From Ruegeria halocynthiae (GTDB lineage: Bacteria; Pseudomonadota; Alphaproteobacteria; Rhodobacterales; Rhodobacteraceae), in the NCBI RefSeq assembly GCF_900106805.1, contig NZ_FNNP01000001.1:1736001-1800000 (forward strand): 64,000 nucleotides of DNA, in the 5' to 3' direction. Made by a program: the position numbers and the translations under genes. Shown in pieces: positions 43,963 through 53,880 of this stretch (position 1 is its first letter; each line of letters begins with the position of its first letter). The notes beneath the pieces were generated by a model. The model had not been told where the DNA came from. It did not search any database and saw only the letters and a program-made list of their open reading frames with translations.

Positions 43963-44694
43963 TCAGGTGTCCTTTCGGCCACGGAGGGATTTGATGACTA
44001 TCGGCAACGCCGCAAGCACACTCAAGCCAATGATGGGACCAATGACAAACGGTTCCCACAGCAGAGACACATCCGGGGTCTCACCGCGGTCGAAGACACC
44101 GCCCAGACCGACGCCGATCCAAGTATAGACGATGCCGCCCGGAATGATGCCCAGCGCTGTGGTGATCAAAAAGTTGCGGAACTTCACGCCCACCAATGCG
44201 GGCACCAGATTGGCCACAAAGAACGGCACCACGGGAACCAGACGCAAAAGGAACAGGACCGAGATTTCATTCTCGCGCAGCCCGTCCTTTAGTTTCTTGA
44301 CTGTCCCTTCCGAGGATTCCAGCCGCGCCGACAACGACCCGCCCAGCCCCCAACGTGCCGCAAGAAAGATGGCCGAGGCCCCGATCGTTGCGGCAAACAC
44401 GTTGAACACCGTCCCGGCGAACAGACCGAACAGGAACCCTCCGGTCATCGAAGCCACTGCTGCACCAGGCAGTGAGAAGGCTACGATGACGATATAAAGT
44501 GCGATAAACGCAGCGGCCATGGCCCAGTAGTTGGCATCCCGCCACGCCAAAAGTGCCTCGCGATTGTCGCGCAGGGTCTCAAAGGTCAGGTAATCGCCTA
44601 GGGTGAAGAACCCCACCGCAGCGACAGCGAGAATCACCAGCAAAGGAATGTGGCGCGCTGCTCCGCTGCGCGCGGTCTGAGTCGTATCACTCAT
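43963..44694 (-). CDS. TVP38/TMEM64 (DedA-like) membrane protein
   Basis: 243 residues with about five to six membrane helices. The VTT domain reads SLPGAAVASMTGGFLFGLFAGTVFN and LLRLVPVVPFFVANLVPALVGVKFRNF, the latter containing the R-x-x-P motif of the DedA superfamily. These proteins are linked to lipid scrambling or membrane homeostasis. Start ATG 44694 (MSDTTQT) is preferred by family length; 44721 is possible. Confidence 0.88.
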   Translation of the reverse strand: MSDTTQTARSGAARHIPLLVILAVAAVGFFTLGDYLTFETLRDNREALLAWRDANYWAMAAAFIALYIVIVAFSLPGAAVASMTGGFLFGLFAGTVFNVFAATIGASAIFLAARWGLGGSLSARLESSEGTVKKLKDGLRENEISVLFLLRLVPVVPFFVANLVPALVGVKFRNFLITTALGIIPGGIVYTWIGVGLGGVFDRGETPDVSLLWEPFVIGPIIGLSVLAALPIVIKSLRGRKDT

Positions 44695-44991
44695 TGTGGT
44701 GTCCGGTTTGATGCGTTTCATTCTGGTTACAACATGCGCTGCCTGCGGGTCGTGCAACAGAGGCCTCACGCGGCGTTGATGTTTAAGGCTATGAATGTGA
44801 GGGTTTTGGGTGCAAAAACCCGGTATTTGAAACCTTTTGCGGGTGCCGGTTACAGAATTGTTGCAAAAGGCCCCAAAACCCCCACCTTGGGGTTTGACTT
44901 AGCACCCGCGACCCAGTAGAGGACGGGCTTCGAACACTAGGGCCAGGCGAATCCGCGCCGCACCCGACCGCTATAGATTGGAGACGGAGCG

Positions 44992-45126
44992 ATGAAACGC
45001 ACCTATCAGCCTTCGAACCTGGTTCGCAAACGCCGCCACGGTTTCCGCGCGCGCATGGCTACAAAAGCCGGCCGCAAAATCCTGAACGCGCGCCGCGCCC
45101 GTGGCCGCAAATCGCTGAGCGCGTAA
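44992..45126 (+). CDS. rpmH: 50S ribosomal protein L34
   Basis: 44 residues, full length: [18 protein letters not shown].. followed by [20 protein letters not shown]. The start ATG 44992 is preceded by GGAGACGGAG. L34 is a small rRNA-binding protein of the large subunit. Followed 19 bp later by rnpA, as in nearly all bacteria. Confidence 0.97.
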
Positions 45127-45145
45127 ACCGCTCACCGATCAGGTT

Positions 45146-45574
45146 ATGAACATGACGCCGCCGGAGGCCCCTGAGGATGGTAGAAACCAACCGAGGGTAA
45201 AGCCCCCGGCGGCGTCCGTTTGCGTGCCTGATTCTCTGACCGTGCTGCAGAACCGCTCGGACTTTCTGAAGGCCGCGCGGGCAAAGCGGCAGGGCACTTC
45301 ATCTATGATGGTGCAGGCCCGCAAGCGTGGTGCGGGCGAAGCGACCGGTATTCGCGTTGGTTTCACCTGCTCGAAAAAGGTTGGCAATGCCGTTGCCCGC
45401 AATCGCGCCAAACGCCGCCTGCGCGAGGCTGCGCGCGCTGTTCTTCCCAATCAGGGACGCGACGGATGGGATTACGTCCTGATCGGCCGCGCCGAGGTTA
45501 CAGCCGCCCGTCCCTTTGAGGCTTTAAAAGACGATCTGCGCTATGCATTGCGCAAAGTGCATGGCGGTAAATGA
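45146..45574 (+). CDS. rnpA: Ribonuclease P protein component
   Basis: 142 residues (140 if ATG 45152 is used). The RnpA core is [37 protein letters not shown] and [11 protein letters not shown], the RNR motif that contacts the catalytic RNA. It assists 5' maturation of tRNAs. The first ~30 residues precede the conserved core and are proline-rich. Its stop overlaps the yidD start (ATGA). Confidence 0.95.
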   Translation: MNMTPPEAPEDGRNQPRVKPPAASVCVPDSLTVLQNRSDFLKAARAKRQGTSSMMVQARKRGAGEATGIRVGFTCSKKVGNAVARNRAKRRLREAARAVLPNQGRDGWDYVLIGRAEVTAARPFEALKDDLRYALRKVHGGK

Positions 45575-45798
45575 CGCTGCTTGCCCATATCCTCGCACTG
45601 CCAATCCGGGCCTATCGGCTGATCTTCAGTCCCTGGGTTGGATTCAATTGCCGCTACCAGCCGACCTGCTCGGCCTATGCACTGGAGGCGCTCGAGAAAC
45701 ACGGACCGATCAAGGGTACATGGCTGGCCGCTCGCCGCATCGGGCGGTGTCATCCGTTGGGTGGCGATGGCTATGACCCGGTACCAGATGACGAATGA
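45571..45798 (+). CDS. yidD: Membrane protein insertion efficiency factor YidD
   Basis: 75 residues: [34 protein letters not shown], and [17 protein letters not shown], the conserved C...C...HPxGxxGxDPVP signature. A small amphipathic protein that helps YidC insert membrane proteins; yidC follows 2.7 kb later. Confidence 0.97.
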   Translation: MTLLAHILALPIRAYRLIFSPWVGFNCRYQPTCSAYALEALEKHGPIKGTWLAARRIGRCHPLGGDGYDPVPDDE

Positions 45799-45842
45799 CC
45801 GCCACTCTTGCCCGGTTCACACAACTGCGATAGGCCCACCCC

Positions 45843-46736
45843 ATGTTCGACGAAGCTGACGATATCCACCCGCTCTTTGCCGGTGCGCCCTCGACTACCG
45901 AGTTCAAGAAGTTACGCAAGCGCATCGTCCGGCAGACCCGTGAGGCCATCGAGCAATACGGGATGTTCGACGCAAACGCCCATGACAAAGACGCCAAGCC
46001 GCCGCGCTGGCTGGTGTGCCTGTCTGGCGGCAAGGACAGTTATACGCTTCTGGCGGTGCTTTATGAACTGAAGTGGCGCGGGTTGCTGCCCGTCGATCTG
46101 CTGGCCTGCAATCTGGATCAGGGCCAGCCGGGGTTCCCCGCCACGGTGCTGCCCGAGTTCCTTGAACGTATGGGCGTGCCCCATCGCATCGAATATCAGG
46201 ACACCTACTCCATTGTGGTGGACAAGATTCCGCAAGGCCGCACCTTTTGCGCACTGTGTTCACGTCTGCGCCGGGGCAATCTGTATCGAATTGCGCGCGC
46301 AGAAGGATGTTCCGCCGTAGTTCTTGGACATCACCGCGATGACATCCTCGAAACCTTCTTTATGAATCTCTTCCACGGTGGCCGTCTGGCGACCATGCCG
46401 CCCAAACTGGTGAACGAAGAGGGCGATCTGTTCGTCTTTCGCCCCCTCGCCCATGTCGCCGAGACGGATTGTGCGAAATTCGCGAACGCGATGAACTACC
46501 CCATCATTCCCTGCGACCTGTGCGGAAGCCAGGACGGACTGCAACGCCAGCAAGTAAAACAGATTCTGGATCAGTGGGAAAAGAACGCACCTGGTCGACG
46601 ACAGGTAATGTTCCGGGCCCTTACCAATGCGCGACCATCGCATCTTCTGGACCCAAAACTGTTTGATTTCGCAGGTCTTTCGATCAGTCAGAATCAAAAA
46701 GACGAAAATTCAGGAGAAATTCCGCTGTTGCGTTAA
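45843..46736 (+). CDS. ttcA: tRNA 2-thiocytidine biosynthesis protein TtcA
   Basis: 297 residues. PP-loop [10 protein letters not shown] activates C32 of tRNA as the adenylate; two CxxC pairs ([11 protein letters not shown] and [11 protein letters not shown]) bind the Fe-S cluster that delivers sulfur; [15 protein letters not shown] is the TtcA family motif. Adds s2C at position 32. Fits between the yidD and EAL genes with its own gap of 44 bp. Confidence 0.95.
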   Translation: MFDEADDIHPLFAGAPSTTEFKKLRKRIVRQTREAIEQYGMFDANAHDKDAKPPRWLVCLSGGKDSYTLLAVLYELKWRGLLPVDLLACNLDQGQPGFPATVLPEFLERMGVPHRIEYQDTYSIVVDKIPQGRTFCALCSRLRRGNLYRIARAEGCSAVVLGHHRDDILETFFMNLFHGGRLATMPPKLVNEEGDLFVFRPLAHVAETDCAKFANAMNYPIIPCDLCGSQDGLQRQQVKQILDQWEKNAPGRRQVMFRALTNARPSHLLDPKLFDFAGLSISQNQKDENSGEIPLLR

Positions 46737-46806
46737 CGACTGACTCAGATTGGTTTTCTACGGTTGGCCTGCGCGATCATTGCCCAAGCCAAAGGCCGTA
46801 ACACCG

Positions 46807-48348
46807 ATGCGGAAATTTCTCTCTGTTGACCGATGTCTCGATACTATGCGGGTTCTTCTTACCGGGCCCCAGATTCTGGCCTTTGTCCCGGCCGTCTGTC
46901 TGGCCGCCTTCTGGCTGGGCGGCGAGCGCGCGCTTGTCACCACAGCACTGGGTTTGCCACTCGTTTTTGCCGCAACCGGCATTTGGGGCAGTCGGTCGTA
47001 TACCGCAAGAAGCTCAGGAATGCGCCCCAGCGGTTCGGTCACCCATGACGTTTTCCAATCTGAAATGCAGGTTCTGAACGATGCGGCCAAAGCCAATGGC
47101 GAAAATGCCGCCTGCATTGCAATTGCCCTGGATGATTTTGCCGATCTTCAGGACCTGCACGGGCAGGCCGCAGCCAATCATATAAAGCAGCAGTTCAGCG
47201 ATCGCATCTTATCCATCATCCGAAGCCGCGACCTGTTTTCCCAAATCGATCAGAACCGGTTCATAATCGGCCTTCACCCTTCGTCGCAGTTGGATCTTGA
47301 AGCCTGCATACAAATGTCAGGCCGCATCCAGAGTGCTGTCGAAGAGCCTCTTCTGCTTAATGGAGCGAGCGTCTATCAATCCTGCTCCATCGGGTTTTGT
47401 CTGCACTCGAACCAGCCTCAGGCCGAGGTTGAAGACTGGGTTGGTGCCGCGATCGCTGCGTTGGCCGAGGCGCAAAGAAGCGGACCGTCGACAATTCGCG
47501 CCTATTCAACAGCGACCCGCCGGCGATCACTAGTCCGGGCAAATCTGCGGAAAGAGTTCGAGGCGGCGCTGGACAGTGGCGAAATCCGCCCCTGGTTTCA
47601 GCCTCAGGAATCAACGGACACCGGCAACATCACCGGGTTCGAGGCTCTGGCGCGGTGGGAGCATCCGATCAAGGGTGTGCTAAATCCTCAGGTGTTCTTG
47701 CCATTCGCCGAGCAGGCCGAACTGATGGAAAGGCTGGGCCAGGTCATGCGTCATCACGCCTTCGAGGCGATGCGGGCCTGGGATCGTGCAGATCTCGTCA
47801 TTCCCCGAATCGGCATCAATTTCTCATCAGAAGAGTTGCGCAACCCGGGGCTGATCGACCGTCTGAAATGGGAACTGGATCAATTCGAACTCACCCCGGA
47901 CAGACTGGCGGCAGAGATTCTGGAAACCGTGTTCTCGCGCCGACCCGACGATGTGATCACCCGAAATGTAACTGGCATGGCTGCGTTGGGATGCTGCATT
48001 GATCTGGATGACTTTGGTACTGGCCATGCCTCGATCGCCTCGATCAAGCGCTTTGATGTCTCGCGTATCAAGATCGACCGGACTTTTGTGGCTAAGGCCG
48101 ATAAAGATCCCAGTCAGCAGCAGCTTGTCAGCGCCATCCTGACAATGGCTGAACGTCTGAATCTCGAAACACTTGCAGAGGGGGTTGAAACCCCAGGTGA
48201 ACATGCACTGATGGCGCAATTGGGCAGCGATCATGTGCAGGGGTTCGGGATCGCCAAGCCAATGCCGTTCGAGCAGACCCTTGATTGGATCACAGCGCAC
48301 CGGGCCAAGCTAAGGGGCACACCAAAGATCGGTCGCAAAATGGGCTGA
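46807..48348 (+). CDS. EAL phosphodiesterase with degenerate GGDEF domain
   Basis: 513 residues from ATG 46807. Two hydrophobic segments near the N-terminus (about 15-55), then a GGDEF-fold domain that lacks the GGDEF motif (QNRFIIGLHP where RFGGDEF is expected), then a complete EAL domain: FEALARWEHP, NFSSEEL, AAEILETV, IDLDDFGTGHAS, IKIDRTFV, LAEGVETPGE and QGFGIAKP. All catalytic acidic and lysine residues are present, so c-di-GMP hydrolysis is expected, with the degenerate GGDEF part acting as a regulatory module. Confidence 0.9.
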   Translation: MRKFLSVDRCLDTMRVLLTGPQILAFVPAVCLAAFWLGGERALVTTALGLPLVFAATGIWGSRSYTARSSGMRPSGSVTHDVFQSEMQVLNDAAKANGENAACIAIALDDFADLQDLHGQAAANHIKQQFSDRILSIIRSRDLFSQIDQNRFIIGLHPSSQLDLEACIQMSGRIQSAVEEPLLLNGASVYQSCSIGFCLHSNQPQAEVEDWVGAAIAALAEAQRSGPSTIRAYSTATRRRSLVRANLRKEFEAALDSGEIRPWFQPQESTDTGNITGFEALARWEHPIKGVLNPQVFLPFAEQAELMERLGQVMRHHAFEAMRAWDRADLVIPRIGINFSSEELRNPGLIDRLKWELDQFELTPDRLAAEILETVFSRRPDDVITRNVTGMAALGCCIDLDDFGTGHASIASIKRFDVSRIKIDRTFVAKADKDPSQQQLVSAILTMAERLNLETLAEGVETPGEHALMAQLGSDHVQGFGIAKPMPFEQTLDWITAHRAKLRGTPKIGRKMG

Positions 48349-48474
48349 AATAATCAGATTCCTTGCGTAGAATCCTATCCGGTGATGAATTGAGGGGCGA
48401 TTCCGCTTGACCTTTGGGGCTGCACTCTGTTGAACCCACCGGGTGTGTTTCACTGCTCAAGGTGGCTGTCCCCG

Positions 48475-50298
48475 ATGGACGATCAGAACAAAAATCTCAT
48501 CCTCGCAACCGTGCTCAGCTTTCTGGTGATCCTAGTTTGGTTCGTACTGTTCCCGCCGCCGGAACAGACCACCACACAGGAACAAGCCGAAATCGCAGCT
48601 CTGGAAGGCGAGGAAGTGCAAACCCCCAGTGCCTCCAGCACCGTGGGTGAGGCAACCGCCACCGCCGAGGAAACTCTGCCCGAAAAACAGGCGCCGCGCG
48701 TTGAAATCGATACACCCCGTCTGAAAGGCAGCCTGTCTCTGTCAGGCGGACGGATCGATGAGCTGTTTCTGAAAGACTACAAGGTCTCTATCGAAGAAGG
48801 CGCGCCCATTGTTGAGCTGCTCTCGCCGGTAGGCTCAGAATCGGCATACTATGCCCTATATGGTTGGGCCCCGGGCACCGGGCTGGCGGGTACGGATGTT
48901 CCCGGCCCCAACACCCTCTGGTCATTGGAAGAGGGTGAGGCCTTGGGCGTGGACAGCCCCATCACTTTGAGCTGGAGCAATGGCAATGGCCTGACGTTCC
49001 GCCGCATCATTTCGGTTGATCAGGACTATATGTTCACCGTAACCCAATCGGTTGAAAATGCGACGCAATCCGAAGTCGGCATGGCACCGTACGGCATTCT
49101 CGCCCGGCACGGGATTGGTGAGGACGGCGATCTGCCGGGTCTGAAAAACTTCTTCATCCTGCATGAAGGCGTGATTGGAATGGCGGATGGCACATTGTCC
49201 GAGGTCGACTATGGCGATGTGCGCGACTTTGACATTGACCCGAACGAACGCGCGCAAGCCGAGACTTATCAGGTCAAGGAAGACGGCTGGATTGGCTTTA
49301 CCGACCATTACTGGATGACCACGTTGATCCCGGAACCGGGCTCAACATTCAAAGCCGCCGCAAAATACGATTCACGCCGCAAAATCTATCAAACCGAAAC
49401 GGTGCTGCCGACAGTGACTGTCGCCCCCGGCGAAACCGCCGAAGTGACGACCCGCCTGTTTGCGGGGGCCAAGGAATGGGAAGCCATTCGTGAATATCAG
49501 TCCGAAGGTGTTCAGAAATTCATCGACAGCATCGACTGGGGCTGGTTCTTCTTCCTGACCAAGCCAATCTTCTGGCTGCTGCACAACATCAATGCCCTGA
49601 TCGGTAACATGGGCTGGTCGATCATCGGCCTGACTCTGATCATCAAGGCTATCCTGTTCCCGCTGGCCTACAAATCCTATGTCTCGATGGCGAAGATGAA
49701 GGAACTGCAGCCGCAGATGGAAGCCCTGAAAGAAGCTGCGGGCGATGACCGCCAGAAAATGCAGCAGGGCATGATGGAGCTGTACAAGAAGGAAAAGGTA
49801 AACCCCGCTGCAGGCTGCCTGCCGATCCTGATGCAGATCCCGATCTTCTTCTCTCTGTACAAAGTTATCTTTGTCACAATCGAACTGCGCCAGGCCCCCT
49901 GGTTCGGACCGTTCCGCGACCTCAGCGCACCTGATCCGACGTCGATCATGAACTTCTTTGGCTGGATGCCCTGGGCAGGTCCCGAGCCCGGTACATTGAT
50001 GGCGACCATCTTCCTTGGTATTTTGCCGCTGCTGCTGGGAATTTCGATGTGGCTGCAGCAAAAGCTGAACCCGGCACCAACCGATGCGACACAGGCGATG
50101 ATCTTTGCCTGGATGCCTTGGGTGTTCATGTTCATGCTGGGTAGTTTCGCGAGCGGTCTGGTGGTTTACTGGATTGCGAACAACACGATCACCTTTACGC
50201 AGCAGTACCTGATCATGCGCAGTCAGGGTTATAAACCCGACGTGTTCGGAAACATAAAATCGGGTTTCAAACGCACACCCAAGACGGATGACAAATGA
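48475..50298 (+). CDS. yidC: Membrane protein insertase YidC
   Basis: 607 residues. The N-terminal helix (LILATVLSFLVILVWFVLF) is followed by an extended periplasmic domain of about 330 residues and a five-helix 60KD-IMP core (WSIIGLTLIIKAILFPL, PAAGCLPILMQIPIFFSLY, FMFMLGSFASGLVVYWIANN). ATG 48475 is used; the frame opens earlier, at 48430, without a ribosome binding site. Inserts membrane proteins with or without Sec. Confidence 0.96.
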   Translation: MDDQNKNLILATVLSFLVILVWFVLFPPPEQTTTQEQAEIAALEGEEVQTPSASSTVGEATATAEETLPEKQAPRVEIDTPRLKGSLSLSGGRIDELFLKDYKVSIEEGAPIVELLSPVGSESAYYALYGWAPGTGLAGTDVPGPNTLWSLEEGEALGVDSPITLSWSNGNGLTFRRIISVDQDYMFTVTQSVENATQSEVGMAPYGILARHGIGEDGDLPGLKNFFILHEGVIGMADGTLSEVDYGDVRDFDIDPNERAQAETYQVKEDGWIGFTDHYWMTTLIPEPGSTFKAAAKYDSRRKIYQTETVLPTVTVAPGETAEVTTRLFAGAKEWEAIREYQSEGVQKFIDSIDWGWFFFLTKPIFWLLHNINALIGNMGWSIIGLTLIIKAILFPLAYKSYVSMAKMKELQPQMEALKEAAGDDRQKMQQGMMELYKKEKVNPAAGCLPILMQIPIFFSLYKVIFVTIELRQAPWFGPFRDLSAPDPTSIMNFFGWMPWAGPEPGTLMATIFLGILPLLLGISMWLQQKLNPAPTDATQAMIFAWMPWVFMFMLGSFASGLVVYWIANNTITFTQQYLIMRSQGYKPDVFGNIKSGFKRTPKTDDK

Positions 50299-51032
50299 GC
50301 GGATCAGTCACCAGCCTTTGGCGGCACCCAATCAAAAGTCACGGGCGCGAATCCCTTGAAGAGGTAACAGTAATCCCCGGGCAGACCATGCCCGGGGATC
50401 GCGTTTGGGCAGTTGCCCATGAGGCTTCCAAAGCCGACGGATCAAAGTGGGTCCCCTGCGCGAATTTCAGTCGCGGCTCCAAGGCGCCAAAACTCGCCGC
50501 AATCTCGGCCCGCCTTGATCGGGATACACTGACGCTCAACCATCCTGAACGACCGCAGCTCAGCTTTGATCCCGAAACGCAACAGGGCGTGTTTCTGGAG
50601 TGGGTCAAACCGCTGATGCCCGCTGACCGGGCCGCCTCAGCACGGATCATCCGCGTACCGGGCCGGGGGATGACCGACAGTGATTTCCCATCGATCAGCT
50701 TGAGCAACATGGCTTCGCATCGCGCGGTCGAAGAGAAACTGACACAATCCCTGTCGATCGGCCGGTGGCGCAACAACGTCTGGTTTGATGGCCTCCCCGC
50801 GTGGGGTGAATTCGATTGGCTAGGACGAGAAATCCAGATCGGTGAAGCCGTGTTCGGCATTCGGGAACGGATCACACGCTGTCTGGCAACTACTGCCAAC
50901 CCGGAAACGGGTGAGCGTGACGCCGACACGCTGGGCGCATTGAACAGTTGGGATCATCAGGATTTTGGGGTCTATGCCGAAGTGATCCGGGGCGGTGCCC
51001 TGCGGGTCGGTGACGGGGTGAAACTGTTATGA
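50295..51032 (+). CDS. MOSC domain-containing protein
   Basis: 245 residues with the N-terminal MOSC beta-barrel start (SLWRHPIKSHGRESLEEV), GDRVWAVAH and the C-terminal ERITRCLATTANPETGERD, containing the family's conserved cysteine. MOSC proteins transfer sulfur to or handle the molybdenum cofactor; many also form part of N-hydroxylamine reductases. Overlaps yidC by 4 bp and engB by 4 bp, an operonic arrangement common in Rhodobacteraceae. Confidence 0.9.
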   Translation: MSGSVTSLWRHPIKSHGRESLEEVTVIPGQTMPGDRVWAVAHEASKADGSKWVPCANFSRGSKAPKLAAISARLDRDTLTLNHPERPQLSFDPETQQGVFLEWVKPLMPADRAASARIIRVPGRGMTDSDFPSISLSNMASHRAVEEKLTQSLSIGRWRNNVWFDGLPAWGEFDWLGREIQIGEAVFGIRERITRCLATTANPETGERDADTLGALNSWDHQDFGVYAEVIRGGALRVGDGVKLL

Positions 51033-51682
51033 CAACGCTCCCATTTCCGCTGGCTGAAGAACCAGACGATTTCTCGAAAGAGGCCGGGCGTAAGCTGTTT
51101 GCTGGACCGTCCGAGTTTGTGAAAGGCGTGGTCGCGATGGACGGCCTGCCTGCGCCGGATCGGTTAGAGGTTTGCTTTGCGGGCCGTTCAAATGTCGGAA
51201 AATCAAGCCTGATCAACGGCCTGACCGGAACCAAAGGGTTAGCGCGCGCGTCAAACACGCCCGGCCGAACGCAAGAGATCAACTTTTTCACACAAGGCCC
51301 CGAGCTCTATCTGGTCGACCTTCCCGGCTATGGCTATGCAAATGCACCGATCAAGGTGGTCGAAAAGTGGCAGCGGCTGCTGAAGCAATATCTGAGTGGT
51401 CGACAGACCCTGCGACGGGCCTTTGTCCTGATTGACTCGCGCCATGGGGTGAAGCCCGTGGATGCCGAGATCATGAAGCTGCTGGATACCAGCGCCGTCA
51501 CCTTTCAATGCGTTCTGACCAAAGCCGACAAGGTCAAAGTGAAGGATCGGGAAAAAGTGCTGGATCAGGTACGCGGCGCGCTTTCGAAACACCCGGCGGC
51601 CTTCCCCGAGATTGTCCTAACTTCGTCCGAAAAAGGCGACGGAATTCCGACACTGCGTACGATCATCGCGCATCTGGAATAG
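51029..51682 (+). CDS. engB: Ribosome biogenesis GTPase EngB (YihA/YsxC)
   Basis: 217 residues. GTPase motifs: G1 GRSNVGKSSL, G3 DLPGYGYA, G4 TKADK and the switch RTQEINFF. Needed for assembly of the large ribosomal subunit. ATG 51029 overlaps the MOSC stop (ATGA). Confidence 0.96.
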   Translation: MTTLPFPLAEEPDDFSKEAGRKLFAGPSEFVKGVVAMDGLPAPDRLEVCFAGRSNVGKSSLINGLTGTKGLARASNTPGRTQEINFFTQGPELYLVDLPGYGYANAPIKVVEKWQRLLKQYLSGRQTLRRAFVLIDSRHGVKPVDAEIMKLLDTSAVTFQCVLTKADKVKVKDREKVLDQVRGALSKHPAAFPEIVLTSSEKGDGIPTLRTIIAHLE

Positions 51683-51742
51683 CTTCGCCCTTGGCAGCGT
51701 CGTCCAAAGGTCCTAACACGGAATGCCAAAGAGACCTCAGCC

Positions 51743-52606
51743 ATGAAGACACGTGAAATGAACCGGGATTGGATCGCCACCGCCGCCACTTTGAATAGCG
51801 CCCTGCCTTACCTGCAGCGCTATGATGGGGCCATTGTCGTCATAAAACTGGGCGGGCACGCCATGGGCAGCGACGAGGCGATGGAGAGTTTCGCACGAGA
51901 CGTCGTTCTGATGCGTCAGGTCGGCGTGAACCCGGTGGTCGTGCATGGCGGTGGTCCGATGATCAACGCGATGTTGGACAAGCTGGATATCCAGTCCGAA
52001 TTCGTGAACGGTAAACGCGTCACGGATAAACCTACTGTCGAAGTCGTTGAAATGGTTCTGTCCGGCCTCGTGAATAAACGCATTGTGCAGGCGATTAATG
52101 CGCAGGGCGGTATGGCCGTGGGCCTGTCCGGCAAGGATGCGCATCTTATGATGTGCGAGCAGACAGATGCCTCGCTTGGGTTTGTCGGCACGCCGTCCGA
52201 GATGAATCCCAAGGTGCTGCATGATTTGTTTTCTCATGATGTGATCCCAGTGATAGCACCGCTTGGTGCGGGGCAAAGCGGTGAAACCTTCAACGTAAAC
52301 GGTGACACGGCGGCCGGAGCGATTGCCTCGGCCCTCAAGGCGGACCGCCTGCTGCTGCTGACGGATGTATCGGGCGTCAAGAACGCTGCGGGCGATGTCG
52401 TGACTGAACTGAAGGCGGGCCAGATTCGCGAGATGACACGTGAAGGCACCATCGCAGGCGGTATGATCCCCAAAACAGAAACTGCGCTGGGCGCGCTGCA
52501 TAGCGGCGTCCGGGCGGTTGTCATCCTTGACGGGCGCGCACCAAACGCTGTTCTTTTAGAGTTATTCACTGAACACGGCGCCGGGTCACTGATCCGACCC
52601 GACTGA
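51743..52606 (+). CDS. argB: Acetylglutamate kinase
   Basis: 287 residues. Amino-acid kinase motifs: [64 protein letters not shown] and [10 protein letters not shown]. Phosphorylates N-acetylglutamate in arginine synthesis. Start ATG 51743 follows GAGACC. Confidence 0.96.
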   Translation: MKTREMNRDWIATAATLNSALPYLQRYDGAIVVIKLGGHAMGSDEAMESFARDVVLMRQVGVNPVVVHGGGPMINAMLDKLDIQSEFVNGKRVTDKPTVEVVEMVLSGLVNKRIVQAINAQGGMAVGLSGKDAHLMMCEQTDASLGFVGTPSEMNPKVLHDLFSHDVIPVIAPLGAGQSGETFNVNGDTAAGAIASALKADRLLLLTDVSGVKNAAGDVVTELKAGQIREMTREGTIAGGMIPKTETALGALHSGVRAVVILDGRAPNAVLLELFTEHGAGSLIRPD

Positions 52607-52627
52607 ATCAACCCAGCCGGAGGCGTA

Positions 52628-53329
52628 ATGGCACCGCAGATCGGACACAGTGCAAAAACGCAGACGTCAGCCGCCGGACCCTACGCTGTTGTAGAACACG
52701 CTGCTCGGGGTGCTGGTCTGATCGTGATGGGCGCGCTTCATCCGAGGCTGAGTAACGCCAAGCAACTACATGAGGGCACATTGATCCTGCTGGGGGCAGC
52801 CGGGGCGTTCTGGCCGGTTTTGAAAGACTCGCGTGAATGGCGAGAGGGTCAGCCTGATCCCGTTGACCGCTGGTCCGAGCGGGTGATCGGCCAACTGGCG
52901 CTGGAAATGAAGGCCACGCCCTACTATCCGTTTGGCGGCCCGCCTTACGCCCCCTTCATCGACTGGGCACTTAAATCCGAACGTACATTCAGCAGCCCGG
53001 TCGGGGCTTTGGTGCATGATACTGTCGGGATGATGATTTCCTTTCGCGGAGCTTTGCATTTCGCGGATGAGTTCGAGATTCCACTCGCATCGCATGGCTC
53101 TCCCTGCACAGACTGCCATGCCCCTTGCACCACAGCCTGTCCGGTGGAGGCATTGAATGCCCACAACTTCTATGACGTTGCTGCCTGTAAGGATTATCTC
53201 GTAACCCAGGCGGGGCAAAGCTGCCTGACCGAAGGCTGCATCGCCCGTCGCGCCTGCCCGTTCAGCTCGGGTGCGGAACGCCAGCCAGAACAGTCGGCAC
53301 ATCACATGGATGCGTTTCTCCGGCCATGA
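52628..53329 (+). CDS. Ferredoxin-like protein (QueG-type 4Fe-4S module)
   Basis: 233 residues. The C-terminal third contains CTDCHAPCTTACPVEAL and a second set CLTEGCIARRACPFS, arranged like the two cluster motifs of epoxyqueuosine reductase QueG, including an intervening cysteine (AACKDYL). The N-terminal part lacks an obvious cobalamin domain and is shorter than in QueG. Probably an Fe-S electron-transfer protein of unassigned role. ATG 52628 has GGAGG upstream; its stop overlaps the next gene. Confidence 0.78.
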   Translation: MAPQIGHSAKTQTSAAGPYAVVEHAARGAGLIVMGALHPRLSNAKQLHEGTLILLGAAGAFWPVLKDSREWREGQPDPVDRWSERVIGQLALEMKATPYYPFGGPPYAPFIDWALKSERTFSSPVGALVHDTVGMMISFRGALHFADEFEIPLASHGSPCTDCHAPCTTACPVEALNAHNFYDVAACKDYLVTQAGQSCLTEGCIARRACPFSSGAERQPEQSAHHMDAFLRP

Positions 53330-53880
53330 CCCGTACTCTGATCCTGATCCGCCATGCCAAGTCCAACTGGGATGATCCCTCTGCCTTGGATCACGACCGC
53401 CCCCTGAGCAAACGCGGGCGCAAGTCGGCCCCGGCAATCGGTGGGTGGTTGCAAAGCAATGGTTGGCAACCAGATGAGGTTCTAAGTTCAGACGCCCTGC
53501 GCACGCGAGAAACGTGGGATCGGCTGGGATTGAGTGCCCCCAAAGTCGATTTCCGCCCAGCTCTTTATCTGGCTGCCCCTGATGAGATGCTTGCCGAATT
53601 GATGGCGTCCTCAGGTAACAGCGTGCTGATGCTGGGGCATAATCCTGGTATTGCGGCGTTCGCCAACAGGTTGGTGCGCCATCAACCAGTGCATCCTCGG
53701 TTCTCTGATTATCCGACCTGTGCAACGACCGTCATCCGCTTTGAAATTGCGGATTGGGCCTCTCTCAGTTGGGGCAGTGGCGAGGTTCTTGGCTTCACCA
53801 CTCCACGCACTTTGCTGGAATGGAAAAAGGCGGGGAATGCCCCCGCCTTTCCGGTTTCCGGTTTTACGACTGAGACTTAG
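53326..53880 (+). CDS. SixA-like histidine phosphatase
   Basis: 184 residues of the phosphoglycerate-mutase superfamily: [15 protein letters not shown] with the catalytic [33 protein letters not shown] and the second histidine in MLGHNPG. SixA removes phosphate from histidine of phosphotransfer proteins. The end of the gene contains a terminator hairpin read on the other strand (53826-53850). Convergent with aapP, overlapping by 4 bp. Confidence 0.9.
   Translation: MTRTLILIRHAKSNWDDPSALDHDRPLSKRGRKSAPAIGGWLQSNGWQPDEVLSSDALRTRETWDRLGLSAPKVDFRPALYLAAPDEMLAELMASSGNSVLMLGHNPGIAAFANRLVRHQPVHPRFSDYPTCATTVIRFEIADWASLSWGSGEVLGFTTPRTLLEWKKAGNAPAFPVSGFTTET
53826..53850 (-). terminator. Intrinsic terminator of the aap operon, inside the SixA-like gene
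   Basis: A 10-bp stem, AAAGGCGGGG with CCCCGCCTTT, and a five-base loop. On the minus strand the stem is followed by TTTTTCC, so it should stop aapP transcription. The same bases encode part of the SixA-like protein's C-terminus on the plus strand. Confidence 0.75.

Noticed and set aside
49372-50061. 229-codon frame antisense to yidC
   Set aside because: yidC is intact and certain; the antisense frame has His/Gln-rich shadow composition.
52766-53725. 319-codon frame antisense to the ferredoxin and SixA-like genes
   Set aside because: Both sense genes show conserved catalytic or cluster motifs.
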